A stretch of DNA of 64,000 bases from Sycobia sp. Sy_11 (GCA_018907035.1 JACCIC010000038.1:927501-991500), one strand, 5' to 3'; counted from the stretch's first letter, positions 46,441-58,058 are shown. Translations and numbers: made by a program. Notes: generated from the sequence alone by a model not told the origin.

Positions 46441-46960
46441 CGTTAAATCGTTCTTCCTCGAGTTTGCAACTGGCGGGAACCTTCACTGCAGGAGGTTTTA
46501 TCCAACAGACGTGCGCTGCGCAAATAACAAGGAGAAAAATACAAAAATCGCCCCCCCCCCTTTAATGCACTCATCCGTTTGTCAATATCAGGTATCGCGG
46601 TCCGCCATTAACGATGCCGCTTGCATATCGACCCATGCGGGCTCTTCTCCTCCTTTCTCGACTCCTTCTGCACTCGCTCTCTCTTTTTTCTTTTTTTCTT
46701 TCTCTCTCTCTCTCTCTCTCTCCTTTTTTGTCTGCGCCGGAATTCAAACATCCTTGTCACCTTTCAATAATTCATTCGACGCGAGCGCTGGCGCATGGAC
46801 GATTCCTGCACTCTGAGTTGAACTGCACGTCCATGAAACTTTCGCCCCTTCTATTATTTTTCACCCGCCCGCTTATCGCTTCTCCCACTTTCTTGGAGTC
46901 CAATATTCTCTACTTTTCTCTTCCGCTTCTCCTTCAATTTTGCGACTTTTATTATTTGTA
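46441..46960. other. GC- and pyrimidine-rich patch, no product recognised
   Basis: Contains a C10 run, TTTCTTTCTCTC pyrimidine tracts and CpG-rich DNA. Two plus-strand frames (46511-46816, 46614-46967) overlap it but are repeat-driven. It could be a promoter region of an unseen gene. Confidence 0.35.
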
Positions 46961-47088
46961 TATATAAAATCCAAGTTATTCCCTACAAAGTCTGTATATT
47001 ATTTATGCATTTACCTCTATGTTTATACTAAATTAAGAATCTAATGTTTTAAGAAAATATCTGAAGTAATAATCAGAGTTTTATTGAT

Positions 47089-47296
47089 TTGAGACCCGCG
47101 CTGGCTCGAAAGCTAGACCGAAGGACTAGTAACTTGGTGATCCGAGTTCAAGTCACGGTCTCAGCCGATGCACACAAGTACCGTTGTAATAATTGACATG
47201 TGCTTTGTTTACAAATGCATCGTAGACCTTCATCGCTGATTAGCAATACCACTATTTGAGAGCATAAATAGAGCGACGTTAAATAACATAAAAAAA
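47089..47296 (+). mobile_element. tRNA-derived SINE, full-length copy
   Basis: Has the tRNA-like head (TGGCTCGAAAGCTAGACCG, GTGATCCGAGTTCAAGTCAC), the body and the end AATAGAGCGACGTTAAATAA followed by CATAAAAAAA. The flanks GTTTTATTGA and GGTTTAATGA may be a decayed target duplication. Confidence 0.8.
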
Positions 47297-47384
47297 GGTT
47301 TAATGACGTTCTATTGTCTTTTATACACAACTTTATTAGTCGTGTATATAATTTATGAAGCACATAGCCAATCTCTACGCATAT

Positions 47385-47388
<4 letters not shown>

Positions 47389-47432
<44 letters not shown>
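47389..47432. repeat. (TA)n microsatellite, left flank of the second LINE
   Basis: About 44 bp of alternating TA. Confidence 0.95.
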
Positions 47433-47434
<2 letters not shown>

Positions 47435-47438
47435 TCAT

Positions 47439-48640
47439 ATGAAGATGGCGGAGGCCAGTAGTCTCCGGCATGATAGTTTCGATGAAAAGTTTTACGCAGA
47501 CGAAAATAGAAGAAAAGTCTCAATAATAGTTCGTATTATATATGAATTGTGTATCGTGATGCATATTTTAAAAAGTTAAAAGATGCAAAAAGAATTTGTA
47601 AAGTGTTAAGAATCTGTTTAGAACATCCAGATATCCACATAACCTCAAGTGAACTCGAGAATCTACTAACACCGCAAGTGAGAAAAATAATTACATACAT
47701 TAAGTTTATAGGAGATAGAGAAACTCAGGAAGAGATATCTAGTAAATTTTCTCTACATATGAAACAAAATATTTTGGATAAAAATAACATAAATATAGAG
47801 AAAGAAGAATATTCTATTATGACAAAAGAATTAGTATTATTCAAACAATTAAATAACGAAATTCGAGATAAAAATAAAATATTGAAACAGATCATTGTAG
47901 AAAAAAATCAGAAAAACGAAGAACTTACTGAAAAAATTAAAAATCAAATTTCAACATATGCACATACTGTCAAAAATAGTGATAAATATAGAAATTCTAT
48001 TATACCATCAGTGATAGTAATTCCCAAAGCAAATAATAGTAAGACAATGATGACTAAACTAGTTAAAAGTAACTTATTAAATAATATTATTATTCCTATA
48101 AAACAGTTTAAGAACAGAAAGATGGAATAGTCAAAATTAAGTGCCCTAGTAAATATAATATTACTAAATTAGAACAACTAATAGAGAAAATTGGAAATTT
48201 TTATTCCGTAAAAAAGGAAGATACACTAAAACCAAGACTAAAAATAATTGGCGTAGATGATGATATGAAAGTTGATAATATAGAAACTATATAAAAGAAA
48301 GAAATTTTAGTGACCCTTAATTATATTGTAAAGTACAGCATGTGTTTTCAAACAATAATTCTAAAACAAAAAGTATTATTATTAGCTTACCTGGGAAAGC
48401 ACATAGTCATATAAATGTAAATAATTACTAGTATATATTAGACATCAATGTCTACATTCATTTGATGACTTAAATACTACATCTTGTTATAATTGCGGTA
48501 GAATTAGACATAGTGGCAAAAATGTTCTAATAAATCAGTATGTCTAAGATGTGCAAAGAATCATACTACAAAAAATTGTGATGTATTATTATCAATTAAA
48601 TGTGCAAATTGTCATTTTATCTATGAAAAATTTTAAAATA
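47439..48640 (+). pseudogene. LINE ORF1, Gag-like with zinc knuckles
   Basis: ATG at 47439 (or 47445) opens DSFDEKFYADENRRKVS; a frameshift near 47550 leads to a 193-codon frame (47549-48130) rich in Lys, Glu and Asn, likely coiled coil (LNNEIRDKNKILKQIIVEK). After more frame changes, 48484-48620 reads CYNCGRIRHSGKNC, CLRCAKNHTTKNC and CANCHF when frames are followed: two CCHC knuckles and part of a third, typical of LINE ORF1 nucleic-acid-binding proteins. Confidence 0.7.
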
Positions 48641-48877
48641 ATTGGGACAAAATCATTTGGTAACAGATTCTGAACATTGTAATTATTTAAAAGCTATTAT
48701 AAAAAAAATAAACAATACTGAATATTTAATTAAACTTCAAATTAAAAAATTTTATGCATTCAATGGTAATCTAAAATGCAAAAAGAATTCATAACTCCAT
48801 CTGCTTATAATACCAGATCAAGAAATAACTATTTTACAACAACTTTGTAACTTATGTAACAACAATCGAAGAAGAAA

Positions 48878-49640
48878 ATGTATGAAATTGATTATAACAC
48901 GAGTATAGTAGAAAAAGAGGCAGAATTACAGGGCACTAAAAGTTTCAATAATATACTTCATAACAATAATTTTAACATATTATATGTAAATATAAGAGGA
49001 CTGAAGACAAATTTTAGACAACGAGAAATATTATTGTCAAGAATTAAATTCACACCTGGTAGAATAGTTTGCTCAGAATCTTGGCACTTAGTAGATTATC
49101 AATTCTACAATTCATCAAATTATAATATACATTATAATATTAGTTATAAATAAGGCAGATGGTGTCGTTATATGCATAAACAGTAAATTTATTGAAGACA
49201 TTAACATACAAATAGTTATATTACATTTATGAATTCAAAAATCACAATAAATGATGCAGTAAAATAAACATAACAATTACTTCGGCACATAGAAGTCATG
49301 ATATAGAAAAAAATAATTTTAAAAATTCACAAAATAATTATTATGATTAAATACACAAATAAAGAACCACATTATTATATGAGGTTTTAATATAGATGTA
49401 TATAACAATGTTAAAGAAACAAATATATTTTTAAAAAATTTTCTTGAATCAGGTTTCATACCGCTATTCACTGAAATTACTAGACCTAGTAATAATACAT
49501 CTAATCATGGTTCTTGTATAGAAAATATATTTCAAAAAAGCAACAATATCATTTCTAACTCTTATAAACTTTTATCTTACTTCAATGATCATTTAACCAC
49601 TGTAGGCCTCTTTAACAATAAAGAAACAAGAGAAGACATA
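48878..49640 (+). pseudogene. LINE ORF2 endonuclease, decayed
   Basis: The first frame (48878-49153) has NILYVNIRGLKTNFRQ and IVCSESWH, the start of an apurinic-type endonuclease with its catalytic Glu in SES. Later pieces include FIPLFTEITRPSN and NDHLTTVGLF, the C-terminal DH motif region. Stops and frame changes are frequent. Confidence 0.7.
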
Positions 49641-49644
49641 TAAA

Positions 49645-49646
<2 letters not shown>

Positions 49647-49704
<58 letters not shown>
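49647..49704. repeat. (AT)n microsatellite inside the LINE
   Basis: About 57 bp of AT between endonuclease and RT. Confidence 0.95.
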
Positions 49705-49708
<4 letters not shown>

Positions 49709-49729
49709 TATAATAAAATTAAATCTAAA

Positions 49730-51418
49730 TGTGAAAAAGTGAATTGGGATCAAATAAGTAATCTCACTGATCCAGAGTATGTTTTGAATTTACTTGTCTC
49801 AATTATGAAAAATATTACAGAAAAAAATACAAGGGGGAAAATAATAATGAAAGAGTACCTAGGAATGAGTGGATAACAAAAAGCACTTATAAGATTATGC
49901 ATATTTAACGATAATTTCTATAAGAAATGTCAAAGAAATCTAAATGATGTAAATATTAGATTAATATATAAAAATTATGTAAAAATGTTAAATAAAATAA
50001 TTAAAAATGTTACATATAATTATGATTATGATATGATCATTGAAAATGAAAAAAAAATTTCCAATCCAAATTAAATAGCTAATGTTTTCAATAAATTTTT
50101 TAGTACTATAGGTTCGCGATTAGAAAATAAAATTAAGAAAACAAAAACTTCGTATTTAAACTCATCTTATTCAAATACAAAAACAAATTATTTAAAATCG
50201 ACAAATGCTAATGAAATAGAAAATATCTTATTCCAAATGAAAGATAAAGCTGGTGGAGTTGATAATATCAGCACAAAAACTCTCAAAATTATTATTAACT
50301 ATATTAAAAAAAAAAAAAAACCCTAGAAAATATATTTAATTTATGTATTAAAAATGGAATTTGGCCCACATCTTTAAAATTTGCTGAGGTAGTTCCAGTT
50401 TATAAATCTGGTGACAAACATATTCCAAATAATTATAGACTAATTTTTTTTAATACCTAATATATCGAAATTATTAGAAAAAATTATACACGTAAGGATA
50501 AATAATTATTTTTAATGATTGTAAAGTTATTTCTTATAACCAATTTGGTTTTGTAAAAAATAAAGGCACAAAAAACGCTCTTGCATTTATCACAAGTGTT
50601 ATATACAACAATTTAAATAACGGGACACCCAGTATTGCAACTTTTCTTGATTTGGCCAAAGCCTTCGATACAGTAAATCATATAAAACTATTAGATAAAT
50701 TAAAAAGGTATGGAATCAGAGAAATAGAACTAAAATTAATAAAAGAATATCTGACAGAACGAAAACAAATAGTTAAAATTGCAAACATTAAAAATACAAG
50801 TCTAATATTGACAAATGGTGTCCCTCAAGGCACTATTCTTGGACCATTATTATTTATTATTCACATTAATGTTTTATTAAGTCTGGTCTTCAAAAATTAT
50901 ATAATATCATATGCAGATGATACAATAATTGTGAATAATGAAGACAGTTGATATAAAGCTCAATTTGTAATGAATAAATCTTAAAAATAGTAAATAATTG
51001 AATGGAAAAGAATGAATTATCCTTAAATATATCAAAACCGTTTATATGACTTTTTGAATTTATAAAAAAAGTTATCCGTCCAATTTAAAAATTTCAATCA
51101 ATGATATTATATTTAAAAAGTTTCCATCACTAAATATTTAGGAGTAATATTTGATTCAAATATGAAATGGGAGAATTTGATATTTTACTTCTTTAACAAA
51201 ACCAAATATTTATTATTTATATTTTATAAACTGACTTAAATCATGATAAATCAATGTCTAATGCCCATTTATTATGGTTTATTTCGTAGTATAGCAACTT
51301 ATGGAAGTATAAGCTGGGGTGCTACTCATAACAATGAATGAAATAAAATAGAATCATTACAAAAAAGAATCTTGAAAATAATTATAAAAAATGATAAAAC
51401 AATAAAAAAAACTTATCC
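49730..51418 (+). pseudogene. LINE ORF2 reverse transcriptase
   Basis: Pieces read FQMKDKAGGVDNIS, AEVVPVYKSGDKHIPNNYR and NQFGFVKNKGTKNAL. The best frame (50652-50951, extended upstream to about 50630) has motif A LDLAKAFDTVNH, GVPQGTILGPLLF and YADD in SYADDTIIV, all intact. Then come KYLGVIFDSNMKWE (51135) and ATYGSISWGA with LQKRILKIIIKN (51300-51400). Stops and frameshifts elsewhere make it non-functional. The SINE at 51421 interrupts the C-terminal part. Confidence 0.8.
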
Positions 51419-51420
51419 AT

Positions 51421-51630
51421 GGTTTTTTGATGTTATTTAACGTCGCTCTATTTATGCTTCCAAATATTCGTGCTAACCAACGACGGAGGTCTACGATGTA
51501 TTTATAAACAAAGCACATGTAAATTATTACAGCGGTGCCTGTGTCAATCGGCCGAGACCAGGATTTGAACTCGGATCACCAAGTTACTAGTCCTTCGCTC
51601 TAGCGATCGAGCCATAGTAGGCCTCTCCCA
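51421..51630 (-). mobile_element. tRNA-derived SINE inserted in the second LINE
   Basis: Full-length minus-strand copy with the A-box-like TGGCTCGATCGCTAGAG, the B-box-like GAGTTCAAATCCTGG and the same AGCGACGTTAAATAACATC end. It splits the LINE coding region: KTIKKTYP lies left and INEIFNLKSLLHFYHG right. No clear target duplication (CCAT is shared at both sides). Confidence 0.85.
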
Positions 51631-52180
51631 TTAATGATAAACGAAATTTTTAATTTGAAAAGTTTATTACATTTTTATCATGGTTTAAGCAATACTTACC
51701 AACACTCAAATAGTATTACTAGAAATAAAAGTTTAATCTTACCAAAACTTGAAAAAAAATGTTATAATTAAGAGCAGTGAATTTATTGCTTTAAAATTAT
51801 TTAATTTATTACCAATAGAATACAACATATTAAATAATACTAAAGAGGAAGTTAAAAAAAATTCTATTCTATATATTTATCTATAGTTAAAGAAAATAAA
51901 AATTCAGTAAGTTAATTGTTTGATTAGATTACTATATATAATACGTCTTATTTAAAATAAGTTATGTATATTATTATGTATTATATTTTATATGATCTAT
52001 ATTTATATTAAATTGATTTTTTTGACTCAAGACTTTCATTTAATTAGTATTAAGTTATGTCGGATCTATACAGAGACAACTTCGATTGTCCCTATAGAAT
52101 ATTAGTAGATCTGATTATATTATTTATAAAATTATTATATATTTATACGTAATGTACTCTGGTGAATGAATAAAATAAAA

Positions 52181-52184
<4 letters not shown>
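51631..52184 (+). pseudogene. Second LINE, C-terminal remainder and 3' end
   Basis: Reads INEIFNLKSLLHFYHGLSNT, then TRNKSLILPKLEKKC and FNLLPIEYN-like pieces in changing frames, a common ending of LINE ORF2 proteins, then AT-rich 3' DNA. Confidence 0.65.

Positions 52185-52235
<51 letters not shown>
52185..52235. repeat. (AT)n microsatellite, right flank of the second LINE
   Basis: About 50 bp of AT directly after the LINE tail. Confidence 0.95.
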
Positions 52236-52238
<3 letters not shown>

Positions 52239-52926
52239 CACTTTTAATATGTTATGCTCTCTTTGTTATTTCCTTTCGAGCGTCGGTCGAATTTTTGTGA
52301 ATCAATACATTATAGTGCGACATATCAAGAAGTAACATTTTGAATTTTCATATGGTATTTTATAATATAAAAATAACGTTAAGATTGAAATTATATTGAA
52401 CAGAACTTTACTGTTACTTATTTTTCATTTATATATTTAAACTAATAGAAATTAAATAGTCTTTCTCTATGCGGTTTAATTAATAAATAATATGAAGTAA
52501 TAACAAATTTATGTATAATAATTAGCTTTACTTACTTTTCTTTTCATCTTTTAACTGATAATATAGACAGATAGTTGGCTTTTATTGCCTTAGAGAAAGC
52601 AAGGCAGATAGCTATTTGCTCGTTTTATGCTTCAATTTGTTATCTATTAATTCAAGGGTATTGAGCAAATTATGATTAATTAACATAATTAAAGCATTAA
52701 TATAACTCAATAAATGATAATTAATTTTTAAAATATTTAATAAACATTTGACTAGTATTTTTATATGATTTATCTATTGTCTCGTAATTAATAATTACCG
52801 TCATTTACTTAGAAATATATAACATAAAATTATAAGAAATGTAAATTCTTATGCTTACAATGAATTTCCTGAAGAGTGTATATAATTCTCAACTCACCAT
52901 AGAAGTAGTACTCATTGTAGTCCAAA

Positions 52927-52930
<4 letters not shown>
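52236..52930. other. AT-rich stretch, nothing recognised
   Basis: No gene. Near 52860-52925 TCACCATAGAAGTAGTACTC and TTGTAGTCCAAATT weakly resemble one Helitron-like 60-bp unit. Confidence 0.4.

Positions 52931-52994
<64 letters not shown>
52931..52994. repeat. (GA)n microsatellite
   Basis: About 64 bp of GA. Confidence 0.95.
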
Positions 52995-52997
<3 letters not shown>

Positions 52998-53430
52998 AGA
53001 GAGACAGAGCACTGGAAGGAAGAAAGCTTCAACTTCAGGGGATTTGCGCTTATCCTAGTTCGACCTTTGTTTCTTAGAAAAAACGTTTTACATCTTCTTT
53101 TTCTGTTAAGTAACTTCGCTGATGCGGATAGAAAATGTAATACATTTCACTGTAATTTAAAAAAAAGAAAAGAAAGAAAAATATAAATTAAAAAAATGTA
53201 ATAGAAGAAATCAAGCAAGAATAGAAAAAAAAATGTTTTTTTAAGTTAATTATTATCGTTTTTGAGTTATAATAAAATTTTTCTACACACTGTTTGTACA
53301 CACGTTTCTACACACGTTGTACACTAGTCTTGCAAAAAAGGCAAGAAAAATTTATAATAGTATCCAACTTTAAAAATGGCAATTTTTATTTAGCATACGT
53401 TATTGACATTGTAAATTAAAAAGAAAATTC
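52995..53430. other. No gene recognised
   Basis: Mixed sequence. Near 53285-53330 TACACAC(A/G)(C/T)GTTT-like words repeat three times in short order. Confidence 0.45.
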
Positions 53431-53624
53431 GAAGAAATTTACTCTTTATATGCTTAAATTTTTTGTGATGCAATGTTAATATTTTTTTACATTATATTTT
53501 TTTTAAATAACTGTACTCTTTTAATGAAAGGTCTAAAATAGTACAGTGAGTTAAAAAAATATAATATAAAAAAATAATAACATTGCATCACAAAAAATTT
53601 AAGTATATAAAGAGTAAATTCCTT
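53431..53624. repeat. Foldback (hairpin) element of about 190 bp
   Basis: The left arm (GAAATTTACTCTTTATATGC, TTAAATTTTTTGTGATGCAA) is the near-perfect reverse complement of the right arm (TTGCATCACAAAAAATTTAA, GTATATAAAGAGTAAATTCC). Arms are about 80 bp with a short unpaired centre near 53520-53540. It may be a MITE or a pair of head-to-head transposon ends. Confidence 0.85.
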
Positions 53625-53708
53625 CGGTTTTTTTTTCAATTATTATGTAGATTCTGTCAAGTAAGAATGTGGTCGTGTTGATTTATAAAAAAATTTATTT
53701 GATGACAC

Positions 53709-53713
<5 letters not shown>

Positions 53714-53758
<45 letters not shown>
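53714..53758. repeat. (TA)n microsatellite
   Basis: About 44 bp of TA, close to the 3' end of the Tc1-like remnant. Confidence 0.95.
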
Positions 53759-53760
<2 letters not shown>

Positions 53761-53791
53761 TGTATACATTACAAATGATGATGCAATTTGG

Positions 53792-54509
53792 TCAATAATG
53801 TATCCAGTCACCACTGATGTCGATAATTGCCTGGCATCCCCGAGGCATGTTTAGTACTCTTTTGACGACGTATTCTAGTGGCAACGATCTCCAGATTCGA
53901 CGAATTTGGTAAAACAACTGCTTCAAAGTGTATGTGCGTTTTCCACGAAGCTTCTGTTTAATATGTGACCATATATTTGCAATAGAGTTTTGCATCGGAT
54001 GACGACGGCCAATCCAATGTAACGATGACAGATTGAGTCTTCCACTCAGTACAGAGTTTGCTGCAGTGTTTAGGATCGCTATCCTCCTGCAGAATCCAAT
54101 CTTCATTTTTTCTGATGAACCATCGTTTAGCAGATGGCAATAAAGCCTTTTTATAGATTTTTATCATTTTCTTGGTATTTAGGTTGTCAATAAAGAGGTG
54201 CAAAGTACCAAATCCCTGCTTTGAGAAGAAGCCCCAAAGATGCACCTTTATTCCGTGTTTTACAGTCCGCTGAATAAACGTATTGGTAGAAGTTGACCAG
54301 ATTTGCGTGAGGACACAATGTGCCCATATAGAAAATTTATCAGTAAAAAGGACATTTTCAAAATCTCTATCAATATTCTTATGCGCCCATGCGAGTCGCT
54401 TTGTCACATGTTTTTCAGTCAACAGAGGCTTCTTCATTGTGTTGCGCCATGACAGACCATAAGTACAAAGATGGGTTCGGATAGTTTGGTAGGATACATC
54501 TAAGCCTTA
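53792..54509 (-). pseudogene. Tc1-like transposase, truncated and frameshifted
   Basis: The minus strand reads GLDVSYQTIRTHLCTYGLSW (upstream of the first Met at 54437), KKPLLTEKHVTKRLAWAHKN, VLFTDKFSIWAH with the first catalytic Asp, HLWGFFSKQGFGTLHLF, LQEDSDPKHCSK with the second Asp and, after a frameshift near 54000, NSIANIWSHIKQKL. In active Tc1 enzymes the last motif is PIEN-W; here Glu is Ala, so the third catalytic residue is lost. The protein ends ISGDWIHY. The N-terminal paired-like DNA-binding domain and terminal repeats were not found. Confidence 0.8.
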
Positions 54510-56060
54510 TGCCATTAATTTTGCTCCTCCCTGCTACAGTGTTAAAGCAAGATTCCGCGAAAACAGATTTACTATTCTTTCTTCACCTTTTTTGTCCATA
54601 TTCTATGAAATCTAAGAAGAAAAGAGATGATTGTAAAATGGTTTACTTTCACGAACAAAGGGTAAGTATTAGATTTATGCTAGAAGAGATGGATAAGAAA
54701 CTTAATTTATATAGTTAATAAATATTATTAATCGTCAAAAATACCTATCAATAATCATTATTGTTAAATTTTTGAAGTAATGAAGATTGGTAAATATAAA
54801 TGGTATGGCAAAGAATAAATATAATTGTACAAAATAGTATTATACATAAGCATTATAATGAAGAGTATTTTAATCAAAATTATTCAAACAAACATTCTAT
54901 TAAAAACTATATTATTTATTAAAAATTAAAAATTTGTTTCATTTATTCATGTTTAAATCTTACACTGCTTTTACATTGAATCTTTTTGCATTCTCAGTCT
55001 TAAAAACTTGCAACTTAACTTAATGTACTCTATCTACTTCGTATTCGCCCAGACTTATGCCTGTGGAACTTGGAATACCTTAGACCAAATCCAGTGAGTT
55101 AAACAACTATTATGATAATCCACACTCGCATGGTAAAAAAATTGACACTGATCAAATCAAATAATCAGCAATTCAAAATTGATATAGCAACATATAGCAA
55201 CATATTATCTTCCCCTCGCAACGTAGAATGTGCTACAGCGTCTCTGTACGCTCGCTCGAATTGCTGCTTCGCTACTTCATGAAGGCGTTGCTAATCGTTA
55301 CGTATTTTAAAATAATTATTCTTCAATATAAATATGATTAACAATTGTCTTTTTAAATGGTTAATATAAAGGTTGTAATAAAATATGACACAATTCAGAA
55401 AAGTATTTCCTTTTTTAAGCAAAAATTATTACAGTGGCTTATTCGATGTGCAATATTTTATTACAGACCTCTTTTATTTAAGAAAGAGCACATTTGTTAT
55501 ATATTTCAGGATCATGAATTATATCTATGTGCAGTATATTTCTTTTAAATTTCATGTCTAAGTAACCCTCTTGTTTAAAAAAACAATTATTTAAATAATT
55601 TATTTTATATTATAATTATATACAAAGTAAATATGAATTCGTGTTTAAGTTTCTTACTGGCAACGTAATTCCTATAGGCATTTAAAGTCATAAATATACT
55701 AAGAAAGTTCTTTTTTAATAGAATAGTTGCATACAATTTTTTCATAATGACAAGTGAGCTACGTAAAAATGACAAATTCGAAGACACTTTATTCTATGTA
55801 GTAATAAAGGACCGAAATAACATATAGAAAGCAATTCAAATTATGAATGCTATATTTGATTTTTAGAATTCAATTTTAAAATGAATAAATTTTATCAGTG
55901 GTAAACTCTATCTTCAATTTAATTAGAATATTTTTTTACTAAAATCTCTACTGATTAATCATTGTCAATTCTGCTTTTCAGTCGATGAAAAATTTGAAAG
56001 GGCACTAAATTAATTAATTAAAATATGGTTTCATCATTTTCATTATACATTATTGCAAGT
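54510..56060. other. AT-rich stretch, nothing recognised
   Basis: Short frames at 54509-54718 and 55357-55548 lack domains. Confidence 0.5.
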
Positions 56061-56400
56061 TCGGCGTAGCTGCGTGCGTCCTCGCTTTTGAAGCAATTCC
56101 GCGCGGTGGCGTTATTTGTTTCCCCGAAAAAAATGTATCGAGAGCAACGCTCATGTATAGTAGCCATATCCAAGCAAAAGGTAAAATCAGCGCGTATAAC
56201 TCGCGCATAGACTAAAAAAATATCGCCGCGAGCGAGAAAGGAAAATAGAGAAAGTTTATCAACAGAGAGTGATTGAATTCAACGGTTCTCCAAAGAGGGG
56301 GGAACAGGGGTGCGCCTCATCCAACGCGGGACAACAGAAATACTCAGCCGTCCGCGACTTTTCTCGTTTCTGTGTGTTGGAGAAGGGTTGTGTTGGTGGT
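56061..56400. other. GC-richer patch, no product recognised
   Basis: CpG-bearing DNA between AT-rich flanks, without a usable frame. Could be regulatory or LTR debris. Confidence 0.3.
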
Positions 56401-56529
56401 AGTATAAACGATTACAGTTTTTTAGTTTAATAATTATATTGAATCTATAATATTCTTCTCACTCCATATGCTCTGGTGGGTGAAAATTAACTAAAATTTT
56501 ATTTTGATGTATATATAATATCGAGTTCC

Positions 56530-56755
56530 CTTGCCATCAAACTGTGTTCTTGGTCCTGTTGATTCGGTTGCAATTCAAAATTCTGCTGTAGTGGTTGCTC
56601 CCTTCCTTCGTTTTACAACTGGCGCTAATAATGTTGCAAATATTAGCCTTAGCTGCTTCTAAACGCAGTATTAATTCATGTTTTGTCCCCGCCATCGTCA
56701 ATTTTCATGCTTTCAAAAACTCTGTTAGCTCTGCTACGGTATAATCGGTAGACAT
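56530..56755 (-). pseudogene. Retrotransposon Gag start with SAP-like domain
   Basis: ATG at 56755 opens MSTDYTVAELTEFLKA, then an in-frame TGA, then KLTMAGTKHELILRLEAAKA. The pattern helix, Gly-Thr-Lys turn, ELI-RL helix is that of a SAP domain (a DNA-binding helix-extension-helix motif), which occurs at the start of some insect gypsy-type Gag proteins. The frame ends at a TGA near 56530, and nothing downstream is recognisable. The element assignment is supported by the leader just upstream. Confidence 0.55.
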
Positions 56756-57244
56756 ACTTGTTGATCCTTGAAAACTCAGTCTTAAACAAATACTGAATTC
56801 ACCTTCAAACGGCAAAACTAACACGGCGTCATCGACACTACACACTTCTGTAAAACAGAGAAAAAGAAGAACAAAAACCAATTCCAAACACGTCGCGTAT
56901 TCGTTATCATAAACCTGAATTTATTTCCTTATCCCACTTCTGAGTTGTAGTATGGACTGTCAGGAGGATGGGCGAAATAAGTATAAAATACAATTAAATA
57001 TACTATATATATTAGGTTACAAATACTTTACAGGTTTAAACACTCAAACGACGCAATAACATTCAGTCAACCTTCTCGCACTTGGTCCAAACTGCAACTG
57101 AAAACTCTTTTTGAAAAGGTCTACGACATTAACTCGCTTAACGGTAGTTTATTGCAAGCAAGTTGAAACATGTAAAGGTCAAGCTTGCAATAGGATTTCT
57201 CCCTCATTATACGTGATAACCCTCGGTAGTTCGGATTACAGTCT

Positions 57245-57246
<2 letters not shown>
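56756..57246 (-). mobile_element. Gypsy-like leader, primer-site remnant and partial LTR
   Basis: On the minus strand CAACTCAGAAGTGGGATAA (56950-56930) resembles the CAGAAGTGGGAT block seen after the TGGTGC primer site in some insect gypsy elements. Upstream is AATAAA near 57160, as expected for an LTR. The LTR start is cut by the (AT)n tract at 57247. Confidence 0.4.
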
Positions 57247-57287
<41 letters not shown>

Positions 57288-57344
57288 TATCATATCATAT
57301 CATATCATATCATATCATATCATATCATATCATATCATATCATA
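57247..57344. repeat. (AT)n then (CATAT)n array
   Basis: About 38 bp of AT followed by about twelve copies of the pentamer CATAT/ATCAT. Confidence 0.95.
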
Positions 57345-57487
57345 CTCATACTGATTTCTAAAGACAAAGTGTGTTTTTGTTTGTACACGATAATCGAAAA
57401 AACTGCTGAACCGATTATTCTGTAATTTGACATATAGATTCTATATTATCTTGGGAAGGACATAGGCTATGTTTTTTATTGAAAATA
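57345..57487 (+). mobile_element. Helitron-associated conserved repeat block
   Basis: Contains AAAGACAAAGTGTGTTTTTG, AAAAAACTGCTGAACCGATT and TTGGGAAGGACATAGGCTAT. The same block occurs on the minus strand at 35935-35840. These words are common in the 3' halves of insect Helitron-type repeats as I know them; no end was found here. Confidence 0.5.
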
Positions 57488-57632
57488 ATTTTACTTTCAT
57501 CAATAAATTAAGTTAATGGTTTTAACAATCAGTTTCACCAGCGGCCACTAGGTGGCGTCTTGAATCAGGAACATCAATTCAAAGTAGTCGGCTTAAAGTA
57601 TTAATACCAGGCCAACTCAAACGAATGTTCAT
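57488..57632. repeat. 145-bp direct repeat, left copy
   Basis: Matches 58059-58203 with few differences. Shared landmarks are AATAAATTAAGTTAATGGTT, ACCAGCGGCCACTAGGTG and GCTTAAAGTATTAATACCA. Confidence 0.9.
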
Positions 57633-58058
57633 TTCTGTGCACTGAACTCGGACCACAGCCCGGTGATCCTCGGCTTCCATGCATCACCCATCACTCCTCC
57701 ATTACACACAGAACACATCGACTGGCTACATCTCAAATTCAACTTAGAGACCTCAGCCTTTCGATGCAGACGCGCATTATCGATCTCTCAAATCGATGAA
57801 GAGATCGCCTCCCTGTCCTATGACATCACACACGCTGTTAGAATCGCTACATCCCCCCGCCCCCCACAGGGCACTAGCAATAACCTCCCCGATGGAATTC
57901 TGAAGCTAATTAAGCAAAAGAATAGAATCCGGAAGAAATGGGAACATCTTAGAACTCCACTTCTCAAAACCAAACTCAACTCCTTACAAAGGGACATCCA
58001 CTCTCGGAGAAACGAGATCAGAAACAGCCGCGTCAATGATTTCATCACTGAAGCCGAA
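57633..58058 (+). pseudogene. LINE endonuclease end and linker fragment
   Basis: An open frame of about 140 codons reads ALNSDHSPVILGFHAS, the last catalytic segment (SDH) of LINE endonucleases, then HIDWLHLKFNLE and a long helical linker (GILKLIKQKNRIRKKWEHLR, SLQRDIHSRRNEIRNSRVND) that precedes RT in jockey-type elements. RT itself is missing. It lies exactly between the two 145-bp repeats. GC content is clearly higher than its flanks, so it is younger or from another family than the LINE at 47433. Confidence 0.75.

Larger units (their letters stand above)
47433..52184 (+). mobile_element. Second LINE (jockey-like), decayed, between (TA)n tracts
   Basis: About 4.7 kb: ORF1 with zinc knuckles, endonuclease, RT and C-terminal region, in LINE order, with many indels. 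The 3' end is AATGAATAAAATAAAAAAT, followed by (AT)n. An internal (AT)n lies at 49647-49704 and a SINE is inserted at 51421-51630. Without a tree I can only say jockey-like from the RT wording. Confidence 0.75.
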
